DNA of 64,000 nucleotides. It comes from Sinorhizobium garamanticum (GTDB lineage Bacteria; Pseudomonadota; Alphaproteobacteria; Rhizobiales; Rhizobiaceae). The stretch's first letter is position 1. Each line of letters starts with the position of its first letter. Below are positions 52,472 through 62,359 of the stretch, in pieces. Location: assembly GCF_029892065.1 (NCBI RefSeq), contig NZ_CP120373.1, positions 2,046,001-2,110,000 of the forward strand, written 5' to 3'. The notes under the pieces were generated by a model that saw nothing but the letters and a program-made list of their open reading frames with translations, had not been told where the DNA came from and did no database searches. The translations under genes were made by a program, and so were the position numbers.

Positions 52472-53746
52472 ATGGCACGCATCGTGATGAAATTCGGCGG
52501 AACGTCCGTCGCAAATTTGGAACGCATCTACAATGTCGCCCGCCATGTGAAACGTGAAGTCGATGCCGGCCACGAGGTCGCCGTCGTGGTTTCCGCCATG
52601 TCCGGCAAGACCAACGAACTGGTCGGCTGGGTGGAGAACATGCCGAAGGTTGCCGGTTCGAACGCCCCATTTTACGACGCGCGTGAATACGATGCGGTTG
52701 TCGCCTCCGGTGAGCAGGTCACCTCCGGGCTGCTCGCGATCGCGCTGCAATCGATGGACATCAACGCGCGCTCCTGGCAGGGCTGGCAGGTCCCGATCAA
52801 GACCGACAATGCCCACGGTGCCGCGCGCATCCTCGATATCGAAGGCGCGGACATCATCCGCCGCATGGGCGAGGGCCAGGTGGCGGTCATCGCCGGCTTC
52901 CAAGGTCTCGGTCCGGACAATCGCATGGCGACGCTCGGCCGTGGCGGCTCCGACACCTCGGCCGTCGCCATCGCTGCTGCCGTCAAGGCCGAGCGATGCG
53001 ATATCTACACCGATGTCGACGGCGTCTACACCACCGACCCGCGGATCGAGCCCAAGGCGCGGCGGCTGAAGAAAATCGCCTTCGAAGAAATGCTGGAAAT
53101 GGCCTCGCTCGGCGCCAAGGTGCTGCAGGTGCGCTCGGTCGAGCTCGCCATGGTGCACAAGGTTCGCACTTTCGTGCGCTCTTCTTTCGAGGATCCCGAT
53201 GCGCCGGGCATGGGTGACCTTCTGAACCCGCCCGGAACGCTGATTTGTGATGAGGATGAGATCGTGGAACAGGAAGTCGTAACCGGCATTGCCTATGCCA
53301 AGGATGAAGCTCAGATTTCGCTGCGCCGCCTGGCAGACCGGCCGGGCGTTTCCGCCGCGATCTTCGGTCCGCTGGCGGAAGCCCATATCAACGTCGACAT
53401 GATCGTCCAGAACATCTCGGAAGACGGCTCGAAGACGGACATGACCTTCACCGTGCCCTCCGGCGATGTCGACAAGGCGTTGAAGGTACTTTCCGACAAC
53501 AAGGAAAAGATCGGCTACGACGTCGCCCAGTCGGAATCCGGCCTCGTCAAGGTCTCGGTGATCGGTATCGGCATGCGCAGCCATGCGGGCGTCGCCGCAT
53601 CGGCCTTCCGGGCGCTTGCCGACAAGGGAATCAACATCAAGGCGATTACCACGTCCGAAATCAAGATATCCATTCTGATCGACGGTCCATATGCGGAATT
53701 GGCGGTTCGCACTTTGCATTCCGCCTACGGTCTGGATAAGAGTTAA
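52472..53746 (+). CDS. lysC: Aspartate kinase
   Basis: A 424-residue enzyme phosphorylating aspartate, the entry step to lysine, threonine and methionine. It has MKFGGTSVAN at the N terminus, the catalytic segment TLGRGGSDTSAVAIAAA and two C-terminal ACT domains (from about residue 265 and 345) for feedback inhibition. GAGGCGAA precedes the ATG. The order lysC-ptsP-prfA-prmC is typical of Rhizobiales. lysA, elsewhere in the window, does the last step. Confidence 0.96.
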   Translation: MARIVMKFGGTSVANLERIYNVARHVKREVDAGHEVAVVVSAMSGKTNELVGWVENMPKVAGSNAPFYDAREYDAVVASGEQVTSGLLAIALQSMDINARSWQGWQVPIKTDNAHGAARILDIEGADIIRRMGEGQVAVIAGFQGLGPDNRMATLGRGGSDTSAVAIAAAVKAERCDIYTDVDGVYTTDPRIEPKARRLKKIAFEEMLEMASLGAKVLQVRSVELAMVHKVRTFVRSSFEDPDAPGMGDLLNPPGTLICDEDEIVEQEVVTGIAYAKDEAQISLRRLADRPGVSAAIFGPLAEAHINVDMIVQNISEDGSKTDMTFTVPSGDVDKALKVLSDNKEKIGYDVAQSESGLVKVSVIGIGMRSHAGVAASAFRALADKGINIKAITTSEIKISILIDGPYAELAVRTLHSAYGLDKS

Positions 53747-53766
53747 ACAGCAGACATTTCGATTTG

Positions 53767-53795
53767 GGATTCGCGGCTCGAAAGGCCGCGGATCC
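53767..53795 (+). other. Hairpin between lysC and ptsP
   Basis: GGATTCGCGGC pairs with GCCGCGGATCC (11 bp, one G-T pair) around a 7-nt loop. No U-tract follows, so it is unlikely to terminate well and more likely shapes the lysC 3' end or the ptsP leader. Confidence 0.45.
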
Positions 53796-53838
53796 TGATA
53801 TATGTCGTCGGTAATTCTTATTCTGGAGACCTTACGCG

Positions 53839-56106
53839 ATGAGAGACCTTTCCGCAGGTCCGCGCGTTCTCCTCAAGCGGTTGCGCGAGCTCATGGCGGA
53901 ACCGCTCGAGCCGCAGGAGCGCCTGGACCGGATCGTGCGCCAAATCGCACAGAACATGGTCGCGGAAGTGTGCTCCGTCTACGTGCTGCGTTCCGATGGC
54001 GTGCTCGAACTTTACGCCACCGAAGGTCTGAACAAGACCGCGGTTCACCTGGCGCAGTTGAAGATGGGGCAAGGTCTCGTCGGCACGATTGCCGCCTCGG
54101 CACGGCCGCTCAATCTGTCCGACGCGCAGTCTCATCCAGCCTTCACCTACCTGCCGGAGACGGGCGAAGAGATCTACCACTCCTTCCTCGGCGTGCCGAT
54201 CCTGCGCACGGGGCGCGCGCTCGGCGTTCTCGTCGTGCAGAACAAGGCGATGCGCAACTATCGCGAGGACGAGGTCGAGGCGCTCGAAACAACGGCGATG
54301 GTTCTCGCCGAGATGGTCGCGACCGGCGAATTGAAGAAGATCACCAAGCCGGGGCTCGAACTCGATCTTTCACGCCCGGTCTCGATCGAGGGCAACAGCT
54401 TTGGCGAAGGCATAGGTCTCGGCTACGTCGTACTGCACGAGCCGAGAATCGTCGTCACGAACCTGCTCAACGAGGATACCGAACAGGAGCTGCAGCGCCT
54501 CGCCGAGGCGCTCGGGTCGCTCCGCATCTCGATCGACGACATGCTGTCGCGCCGTGACGTGTCGATGGAGGGCGAGCATCGGGCGGTGCTCGAAACCTAT
54601 CGGATGTTCGCTCACGATCGCGGCTGGGTGAGGAAGCTTGAAGAAGCGATCCGCAATGGCCTGACGGCGGAAGCGGCCGTCGAACGCGTCCAGAGCGAGA
54701 CCAAGGCGCGGATGATCCGGCTCACGGATCCCTATCTCCGCGAGCGGATGCACGATTTCGACGACCTCGCCAATCGGCTGCTGCGTCAGCTTTCGGGCTA
54801 TGGCGCCAAGCTTTCGGCCACCGATTTCCCGAATGACGCGATCGTCGTCGCCCGCGCCATGGGTGCGGCGGAACTGCTCGACTATCCGCGAGAGAGAGTG
54901 CGCGGCCTGGTCCTTGAAGAGGGCGCGGTCACGAGCCATGTAGTGATCGTCGCCCGCGCTATGGGGATTCCGGTCGTGGGGCAGGCGGCGGGTGCCGTGG
55001 CGCTTGCCGAGAACCGTGACGCGATCATCGTCGACGGCGACGACGCGAAAGTGCATTTGCGGCCGTTGGCCGACCTGCAGCGGGCCTACGAGGAGAAAGT
55101 GCGGTTCCGTGCCCGCCGGCAAGCGCAGTTTCGTGCACTGAAAGACGTCGAGCCGCTGACGAAGGATGGTAAGCGCATCACGCTGCAGATGAACGCCGGC
55201 CTGCTGGTCGATCTGCCGCATCTGAACGAAGCGGGGGCGGAAGGCATCGGCCTTTTCCGCACAGAGTTGCAATTCATGATCGCTTCGACCATGCCGAAGG
55301 CCGAGGAACAGGAGGCCTTCTATCGCAGCGTGCTGAAGCAAACGGGCGGCAAGCCGGTGACCTTCCGTACGCTCGACATCGGCGGCGACAAGGTCGTACC
55401 TTATTTCCGCGCGGCGGAAGAGGAAAACCCGGCGCTCGGCTGGCGCGCGATCCGGCTTTCGCTCGACCGGCCGGGGCTTCTACGCACGCAGTTGAGGGCG
55501 ATGCTGCGAGCAGCCGCCGGCGCAGAACTCAAACTGATGCTGCCGATGGTGACGGAAGTCTCCGAGCTCAAGACTGCGCGCGAACTTTTGCAGAAGGAAA
55601 TCGAGCGTCAGTCGAAGCTTGGCGAGCAGTTGCCGCGCAAGCTGCAGTTCGGTGCGATGCTCGAAGTTCCGGCCCTGATGTGGCAGCTCGACGAACTGAT
55701 GGCCGAGGTGGATTTCGTTTCCGTCGGTTCGAATGATCTCTTCCAGTTCGCGATGGCCGTCGACCGCGGCAATGCCCGCGTGTCCGATCGTTTCGACATT
55801 CTCGACCGGCCATTCCTGCGCATCCTGCGCGAAATAGTGCGGGCCGGCGAGCGCAACGACACGCCGGTCACGCTCTGCGGCGAAATGGCGAGCAAGCCGT
55901 TGTCGGCGATGGCGCTGCTCGGCCTCGGCTTCCGCTCGGTGTCGATGTCGCCGACCGCAGTCGGGCCGGTCAAGGCGATGCTTTTGGCGCTCGATGCCAG
56001 CAAGCTGGCCGAGATCCTGGAAGCTGCGCTCGACGATGTAAAATCGCAAACGTCCGTTCGGCAGCTCCTTGTCGATTTCGCCGCGGCGAACGGCATACCG
56101 GTTTAG
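53839..56106 (+). CDS. ptsP: Phosphoenolpyruvate-protein phosphotransferase PtsP (EI-Ntr)
   Basis: A 755-residue enzyme I of the nitrogen PTS. An N-terminal GAF domain (about 15-160) is followed by the EI swivelling domain, with the phospho-histidine H367 in GAVTSHVVIVARAMGIPVV. The PEP-binding TIM-barrel contains GIGLFRTELQFM, GSNDLFQFAMAVDRGN and CGEMASKP. It passes phosphate to NPr and then EIIA-Ntr, controlling carbon/nitrogen and potassium-related regulation. GGAGA precedes the ATG. Confidence 0.96.
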   Translation: MRDLSAGPRVLLKRLRELMAEPLEPQERLDRIVRQIAQNMVAEVCSVYVLRSDGVLELYATEGLNKTAVHLAQLKMGQGLVGTIAASARPLNLSDAQSHPAFTYLPETGEEIYHSFLGVPILRTGRALGVLVVQNKAMRNYREDEVEALETTAMVLAEMVATGELKKITKPGLELDLSRPVSIEGNSFGEGIGLGYVVLHEPRIVVTNLLNEDTEQELQRLAEALGSLRISIDDMLSRRDVSMEGEHRAVLETYRMFAHDRGWVRKLEEAIRNGLTAEAAVERVQSETKARMIRLTDPYLRERMHDFDDLANRLLRQLSGYGAKLSATDFPNDAIVVARAMGAAELLDYPRERVRGLVLEEGAVTSHVVIVARAMGIPVVGQAAGAVALAENRDAIIVDGDDAKVHLRPLADLQRAYEEKVRFRARRQAQFRALKDVEPLTKDGKRITLQMNAGLLVDLPHLNEAGAEGIGLFRTELQFMIASTMPKAEEQEAFYRSVLKQTGGKPVTFRTLDIGGDKVVPYFRAAEEENPALGWRAIRLSLDRPGLLRTQLRAMLRAAAGAELKLMLPMVTEVSELKTARELLQKEIERQSKLGEQLPRKLQFGAMLEVPALMWQLDELMAEVDFVSVGSNDLFQFAMAVDRGNARVSDRFDILDRPFLRILREIVRAGERNDTPVTLCGEMASKPLSAMALLGLGFRSVSMSPTAVGPVKAMLLALDASKLAEILEAALDDVKSQTSVRQLLVDFAAANGIPV

Positions 56107-56124
56107 ATAGGATTGAAGCGTCCT

Positions 56125-56229
56125 TACAGCGCCGCGCGTCTAATCAGACGCGCAAAGGTCGCTGTAGAGCTTTGAGTTGCTGCATGATTTTGTCCTTAGA
56201 TCGATTCCGATTTAAGGAATCATGCAGTA
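56125..56229 (+). repeat. RIME copy 15 (full length)
   Basis: TACAGCGCCGCGCGTCTAAT...GGTCGCTGTA, then TGCTGCATGATTTTGTCC...GATTTAAGGAATCATGCAGTA. It lies between ptsP and prfA, in what is otherwise a single-direction operon. Confidence 0.92.
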
Positions 56230-56277
56230 GCCACGCCCGGATGATGCCGGGCGGGGCGAACGCATTTGGAGTTACAT

Positions 56278-57360
56278 TTGGCAAAGCTTCCCGTTGAAAA
56301 GATGCGCGAACTGGAGCGCCGGTTCGGTGAAATCGAAGCTCGCATGTCGGCCGGGCCGGCGGCAGACGTCTATGTGAAACTGGCCTCGGAGTATTCCGAG
56401 CTGCAGCCGGTCGTGACGAAGATCCGTGCCTATGAGAAGGCCACGGCCGAGCTCGCCGACATCAATGCGATGCTTGGCGACCGGACGACGGACAAGGAAA
56501 TGCGCGACCTCGCGGAGATGGAAAAGCCCGAGGTCGAAGAGCAGATCGAAGCGCTCGAGCAGGAAATTCAGATCCTGCTCCTGCCGAAGGACGCGGCTGA
56601 CGAAAAAAGCGCGATCCTTGAAATCCGCGCCGGCACGGGCGGTTCGGAAGCGGCACTCTTTGCTGGCGACCTCTTCCGAATGTACGAGCGCTATGCCTCG
56701 ACAAAGGGCTGGCGTGTCGAGGTCCTTTCCGCAAGCGAGGGCGAGGCCGGCGGCTACAAGGAAATCATCGCCACCGTGTCCGGTCGTGGAGTTTTCTCGC
56801 GATTGAAGTTCGAATCCGGCGTCCACCGGGTGCAGCGCGTGCCGGAGACCGAGGCGAGCGGTCGCATCCATACCTCCGCTGCGACGGTAGCGGTCCTGCC
56901 CGAGGCTGAAGAGATCGATATCGAGATCCGGCCCGAGGACATCCGCATCGATACGATGCGGTCTTCGGGCGCCGGCGGCCAGCATGTTAACACCACCGAC
57001 TCGGCGGTCCGCATCACACATATTCCGACAGGCATCGTTGTCACGAGTTCGGAAAAATCGCAGCATCAAAACCGTGCCAAGGCGATGCAGGTGCTGCGCT
57101 CGCGGCTCTTCGACATGGAGCGCCAGCGCGCCGACAGCGAGCGGTCGGCGGATCGCAAGAGCCAGGTGGGTTCCGGCGATCGCTCGGAGCGTATTCGCAC
57201 CTATAATTTCCCGCAGGGCCGCATCACGGATCATCGCATCAACCTGACGCTCTACAAGCTCGACCGGATGATGGAAGGCGAGATCGACGATGTCGTGGAT
57301 GCGCTGCTGGCGGATCATCAGGCGAGCCAGCTCGCGCTGCTCGGCGAGCAGCAGGGCTGA
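56278..57360 (+). CDS. prfA: Peptide chain release factor 1
   Basis: A 360-residue class I release factor reading UAA and UAG. The GGQ motif at 233-235 ([18 protein letters not shown]) reaches the peptidyl-transferase centre, and [14 protein letters not shown] carries the PxT-type codon-recognition element. The start is TTG 56278 (protein [16 protein letters not shown]), six bases after GGAG; no ATG or GTG fits. It is followed 6 bp later by prmC, the enzyme that methylates its GGQ glutamine. Confidence 0.96.
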   Translation: MAKLPVEKMRELERRFGEIEARMSAGPAADVYVKLASEYSELQPVVTKIRAYEKATAELADINAMLGDRTTDKEMRDLAEMEKPEVEEQIEALEQEIQILLLPKDAADEKSAILEIRAGTGGSEAALFAGDLFRMYERYASTKGWRVEVLSASEGEAGGYKEIIATVSGRGVFSRLKFESGVHRVQRVPETEASGRIHTSAATVAVLPEAEEIDIEIRPEDIRIDTMRSSGAGGQHVNTTDSAVRITHIPTGIVVTSSEKSQHQNRAKAMQVLRSRLFDMERQRADSERSADRKSQVGSGDRSERIRTYNFPQGRITDHRINLTLYKLDRMMEGEIDDVVDALLADHQASQLALLGEQQG

Positions 57361-57366
57361 GCCGCG

Positions 57367-58248
57367 ATGGCCGAGACGCTCGACCGCCTTCTTGCCGAGA
57401 GCCGCGACAGGCTGAAGGCCGCCGGTATCGAGACGGCTGCGCTCGATGCGCGGCATCTGATTTCCGGGCTGCTCGGGCTTTCACTGGCTGCATTGATGAT
57501 ACGGGGAGGGGAGGCGGTCGATGACGCCGACGTCGCGCGCGTCCGTGCCGCGGTCGCCCGCCGCGCGGCGCGTGAGCCGGTCTACCGTATCCTGGGCAAA
57601 AGAGAATTCTACGGACTGACCCTCAAACTCTCGAAGGACACGCTCGAACCGAGACCGGATACGGAGACACTGGTTGACTGCATGATCCCGCATATGCGGC
57701 GGATTGTCGCCAGCAAGGGGACCTGCCGGATCGTCGATCTCGGCACCGGAACAGGGGCAATCTGTCTCGCTCTTCTCGATCAGGTACTTGAAGCCCGCGG
57801 TCTCGGTACCGATATATCGGAAGACGCCTTGGCAACGGCGCGCGACAACGCGGAGCGCAACGGCCTTGCCGGACGCTTTCAGACGCTTCGGAGTAACTGG
57901 TTCGAAAAGGTCGAGGGGCGGTTCGATGTGATCGTCTCAAATCCGCCTTATATCCAGTCCAAAGTTGTCGAAGAGCTTGAGCCGGAAGTGAAATTCCATG
58001 ATCCGGCCGCTGCTCTTGATGGCGGAGACGACGGGCTGAATGCCTATCGTGCCATTGCCCTTCACGCTGATCGTCATCTTGAAGCAGACGGCGTAATAGG
58101 CTTGGAAATCGGTTTCGATCAAAAGCAGGCGGTAGCGGCGCTGTTCGCAGCGCAAGGGTTCCGTTTGCGTGGCAGCGCGAGGGACCTCGGCGGCAACGAC
58201 CGAGTCCTTGTATTCAAGCGCGACGGGGAATGCGGCAGCCACCGTTGA
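57367..58248 (+). CDS. prmC: Peptide chain release factor N5-glutamine methyltransferase
   Basis: A 293-residue SAM methyltransferase modifying the GGQ glutamine of release factors. The N-terminal helical domain contains ALDARHLISGLLGLS; REPVYRILGKREFYGLTL, the SAM motif IVDLGTGTGAICLALL and the catalytic NPPY (192-195) follow. It is translationally close to prfA. Confidence 0.95.
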   Translation: MAETLDRLLAESRDRLKAAGIETAALDARHLISGLLGLSLAALMIRGGEAVDDADVARVRAAVARRAAREPVYRILGKREFYGLTLKLSKDTLEPRPDTETLVDCMIPHMRRIVASKGTCRIVDLGTGTGAICLALLDQVLEARGLGTDISEDALATARDNAERNGLAGRFQTLRSNWFEKVEGRFDVIVSNPPYIQSKVVEELEPEVKFHDPAAALDGGDDGLNAYRAIALHADRHLEADGVIGLEIGFDQKQAVAALFAAQGFRLRGSARDLGGNDRVLVFKRDGECGSHR

Positions 58249-58582
58249 AAAAATGCTGCATCGGCACATCTCTTTTCTTGAAGGGCAAAGAAAGGGCTTG
58301 GAATCCTAAAGGAAGCGGGCTAGTTTGCCCCCGCGCACTGGGCAGTAAGGTCATCGACCAAAGATTCGCTCCGGTATGACCTGGCCACGGGGATTGCTCT
58401 CAAGAAAGAGTTGCTAGGGTTCGACAGTGCCTTGTGCGGGTACCTGTTAATTTGACGTCAGCCAGCGCCGAGACCGCGATATGTGGTCTGTTGCGGCGCG
58501 TGTTTTCTCGGGCGCGGACTGATCCCGCCGGGATACGGAACCACATGATCATCATTATCAAGAAAATTCGGGTGAATATACT
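58249..58582 (+). other. 334-bp gap upstream of the DUF4167 gene
   Basis: No ORF on either strand resembles a known family. The region must hold the promoter of the DUF4167 gene; I find no convincing consensus pair. A short CCCGCC/GGGA-type repeat is at about 58527-58536. The last part, before the ATG at 58583, is AT-rich. Confidence 0.5.
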
Positions 58583-59233
58583 ATGAGGCCAGGACAGCAA
58601 AACAAGCGCGGCCGTGGGCGAAATAACAACAATAACAGCGGAAACAACCATAACCGCAAGGGTTCAAATCCGCTTACGCGGACTTACGATAGCTCAGGCC
58701 CCGATGTGAAGATTCGCGGTACCGCCCAGCACATCGCCGAGAAATACGGTGCCCTTGCGCGCGACGCCCAGAGTTCTGGTGACCGCGTTATGGCGGAAAA
58801 CTACCTGCAGCATGCCGAGCACTATAACCGCATCATCGCGGCCGCCCAGGCGCAGATGCAGGATCGTTTCCAGCGCGAAGAGCGCCAGGATTATCAGGAC
58901 CGGGACGTGATCGATCGCGATCAGGATGATCTGGATCAGGTCTATTCCGAGGACGCGCCCGCTGCCCCGACTGCAGCCGGCCCCGCGGTGAGCGCACCTC
59001 AGCCGGTTATCGATGGTTCCGGTCCGCAGCCAGTGATCGAAGGCACGCCTGCCGAAGTAGCAATGGAAGAGGAAACACCGGCGTCGGCGTCTAGCCGCCC
59101 GGCTTCTCGCCGTCGCAGTGCGAGCCGCCCACGCCGTCAGCCGCGCCGCGGCGCGCAGGACGAAGCGTCGGGCGAAGCCCAGTCGGACGGAGAAGCTGCC
59201 GGCGATGCGCCGGCGCTTGCTACCTCGGAATAA
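58583..59233 (+). CDS. DUF4167 domain-containing protein
   Basis: A 216-residue protein. The N terminus is Gly/Arg/Asn-rich with an Asn run (MRPGQQNKRGRGRNNNNNSGNN). The conserved DUF4167 block PLTRTYDSSGPDVKIRGTAQHIAEKYGALARDAQSSGDRVMAENYLQHAEHYNRI lies at about 30-85. The rest is low-complexity, acidic then Arg-rich then acidic. It looks like a nucleic-acid-associated protein with disordered tails, conserved in Rhizobiales, function unknown. A strong terminator lies 50 bp after the stop. Confidence 0.87.
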   Translation: MRPGQQNKRGRGRNNNNNSGNNHNRKGSNPLTRTYDSSGPDVKIRGTAQHIAEKYGALARDAQSSGDRVMAENYLQHAEHYNRIIAAAQAQMQDRFQREERQDYQDRDVIDRDQDDLDQVYSEDAPAAPTAAGPAVSAPQPVIDGSGPQPVIEGTPAEVAMEEETPASASSRPASRRRSASRPRRQPRRGAQDEASGEAQSDGEAAGDAPALATSE

Positions 59234-59282
59234 GCTCCTTCACGGCTGCGCTTACGGCCTCTGCCCACGGATTGTTGAAAAC

Positions 59283-59308
59283 CCGGCCGCTTAGCGGCCG
59301 GTTTTTTT
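59283..59308 (+). terminator. Rho-independent terminator after the DUF4167 gene
   Basis: CCGGCCGC/GCGGCCGG with loop TTA is followed by TTTTTTT. Confidence 0.93.
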
Positions 59309-59405
59309 AATGTCAGCTGCTCACGCGCCGGACCCTGACGTTTTTGCCGGAATCGGATCGCTCCACGTGCCCGTCGAGATTTCCTGAGCGGCTGCCGCGA
59401 CGGCT

Positions 59406-59434
59406 CTTTAATTTCTGAAAACGCTGCCCCATAT
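59406..59434 (+). promoter_or_regulatory. Candidate heat-shock (RpoH-type) promoter of clpB
   Basis: CTTTAA (59406-59411) and CCATAT (59429-59434) are 17 bp apart, close to the rhizobial RpoH pattern CTTGAA-N16/17-CCTATAT. It would start transcription about 230 nt before clpB, placing RIME 16 in the leader. The assignment rests on motif similarity only. Confidence 0.35.
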
Positions 59435-59479
59435 TCCGCTTCGAAGACTTGATCACGCGCAATGCGAGGACGAGCTCTC

Positions 59480-59582
59480 ACTGCATAATTCCTTAGATCG
59501 AAATCGATCTAAGGATGAAATTATGCAGCATTTCAAAGCGTCAGCGACCTTTGCGCGTCTGATAAGACGCGCGGCGCTGGAG
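59480..59582 (-). repeat. RIME copy 16 (inverted)
   Basis: ACTGCATAATTCCTTAGATC...GATCTAAGGATGAAATTATGCAG, spacer CATTTCAAAGCG, then GCGACCTTTGCGCGTCTGATAAGACGCGCGGCGCTG. The 20-bp inner palindrome is perfect. It lies in the probable clpB leader. Confidence 0.9.
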
Positions 59583-59668
59583 TGACAGGCTTGCCGAATG
59601 CGGGAGCCTGATCCTGAAACGCCGGCCAGTGCCACGAAGATGGGCTCGCCGGGCTATGGAGGTAGAGA

Positions 59669-62275
<2,607 letters not shown>

Positions 62276-62277
62276 GC

Positions 62278-62295
62278 TACGCGCGGCGCTGTAGA
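62278..62295 (-). repeat. RIME copy 17 (18-bp end fragment)
   Basis: ACGCGCGGCGCTGTAGAG matches only the outer end of the first palindrome, directly after the clpB stop. It looks like the residue of a deleted RIME, or one partly overwritten by the terminator. Confidence 0.5.
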
Positions 62296-62309
62296 GCATC
62301 AAGGACATG

Positions 62310-62335
62310 AAAGGCCGCCGAAAGGGCGGCCTTTT
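62310..62335. terminator. Bidirectional terminator between clpB and the M23 peptidase gene
   Basis: AAAGGCCGCC/GGCGGCCTTTT with loop GAAAG. The A-run and T-run on the two sides allow it to end both convergent transcripts. Confidence 0.92.
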
Positions 62336-62359
62336 CACATGAACACGCTGCGGTAAGTG

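Noticed and set aside
59137..59481. Minus-strand ORF across the DUF4167 terminator
   Set aside because: It crosses a strong intrinsic terminator and overlaps the low-complexity DUF4167 end; no family match.
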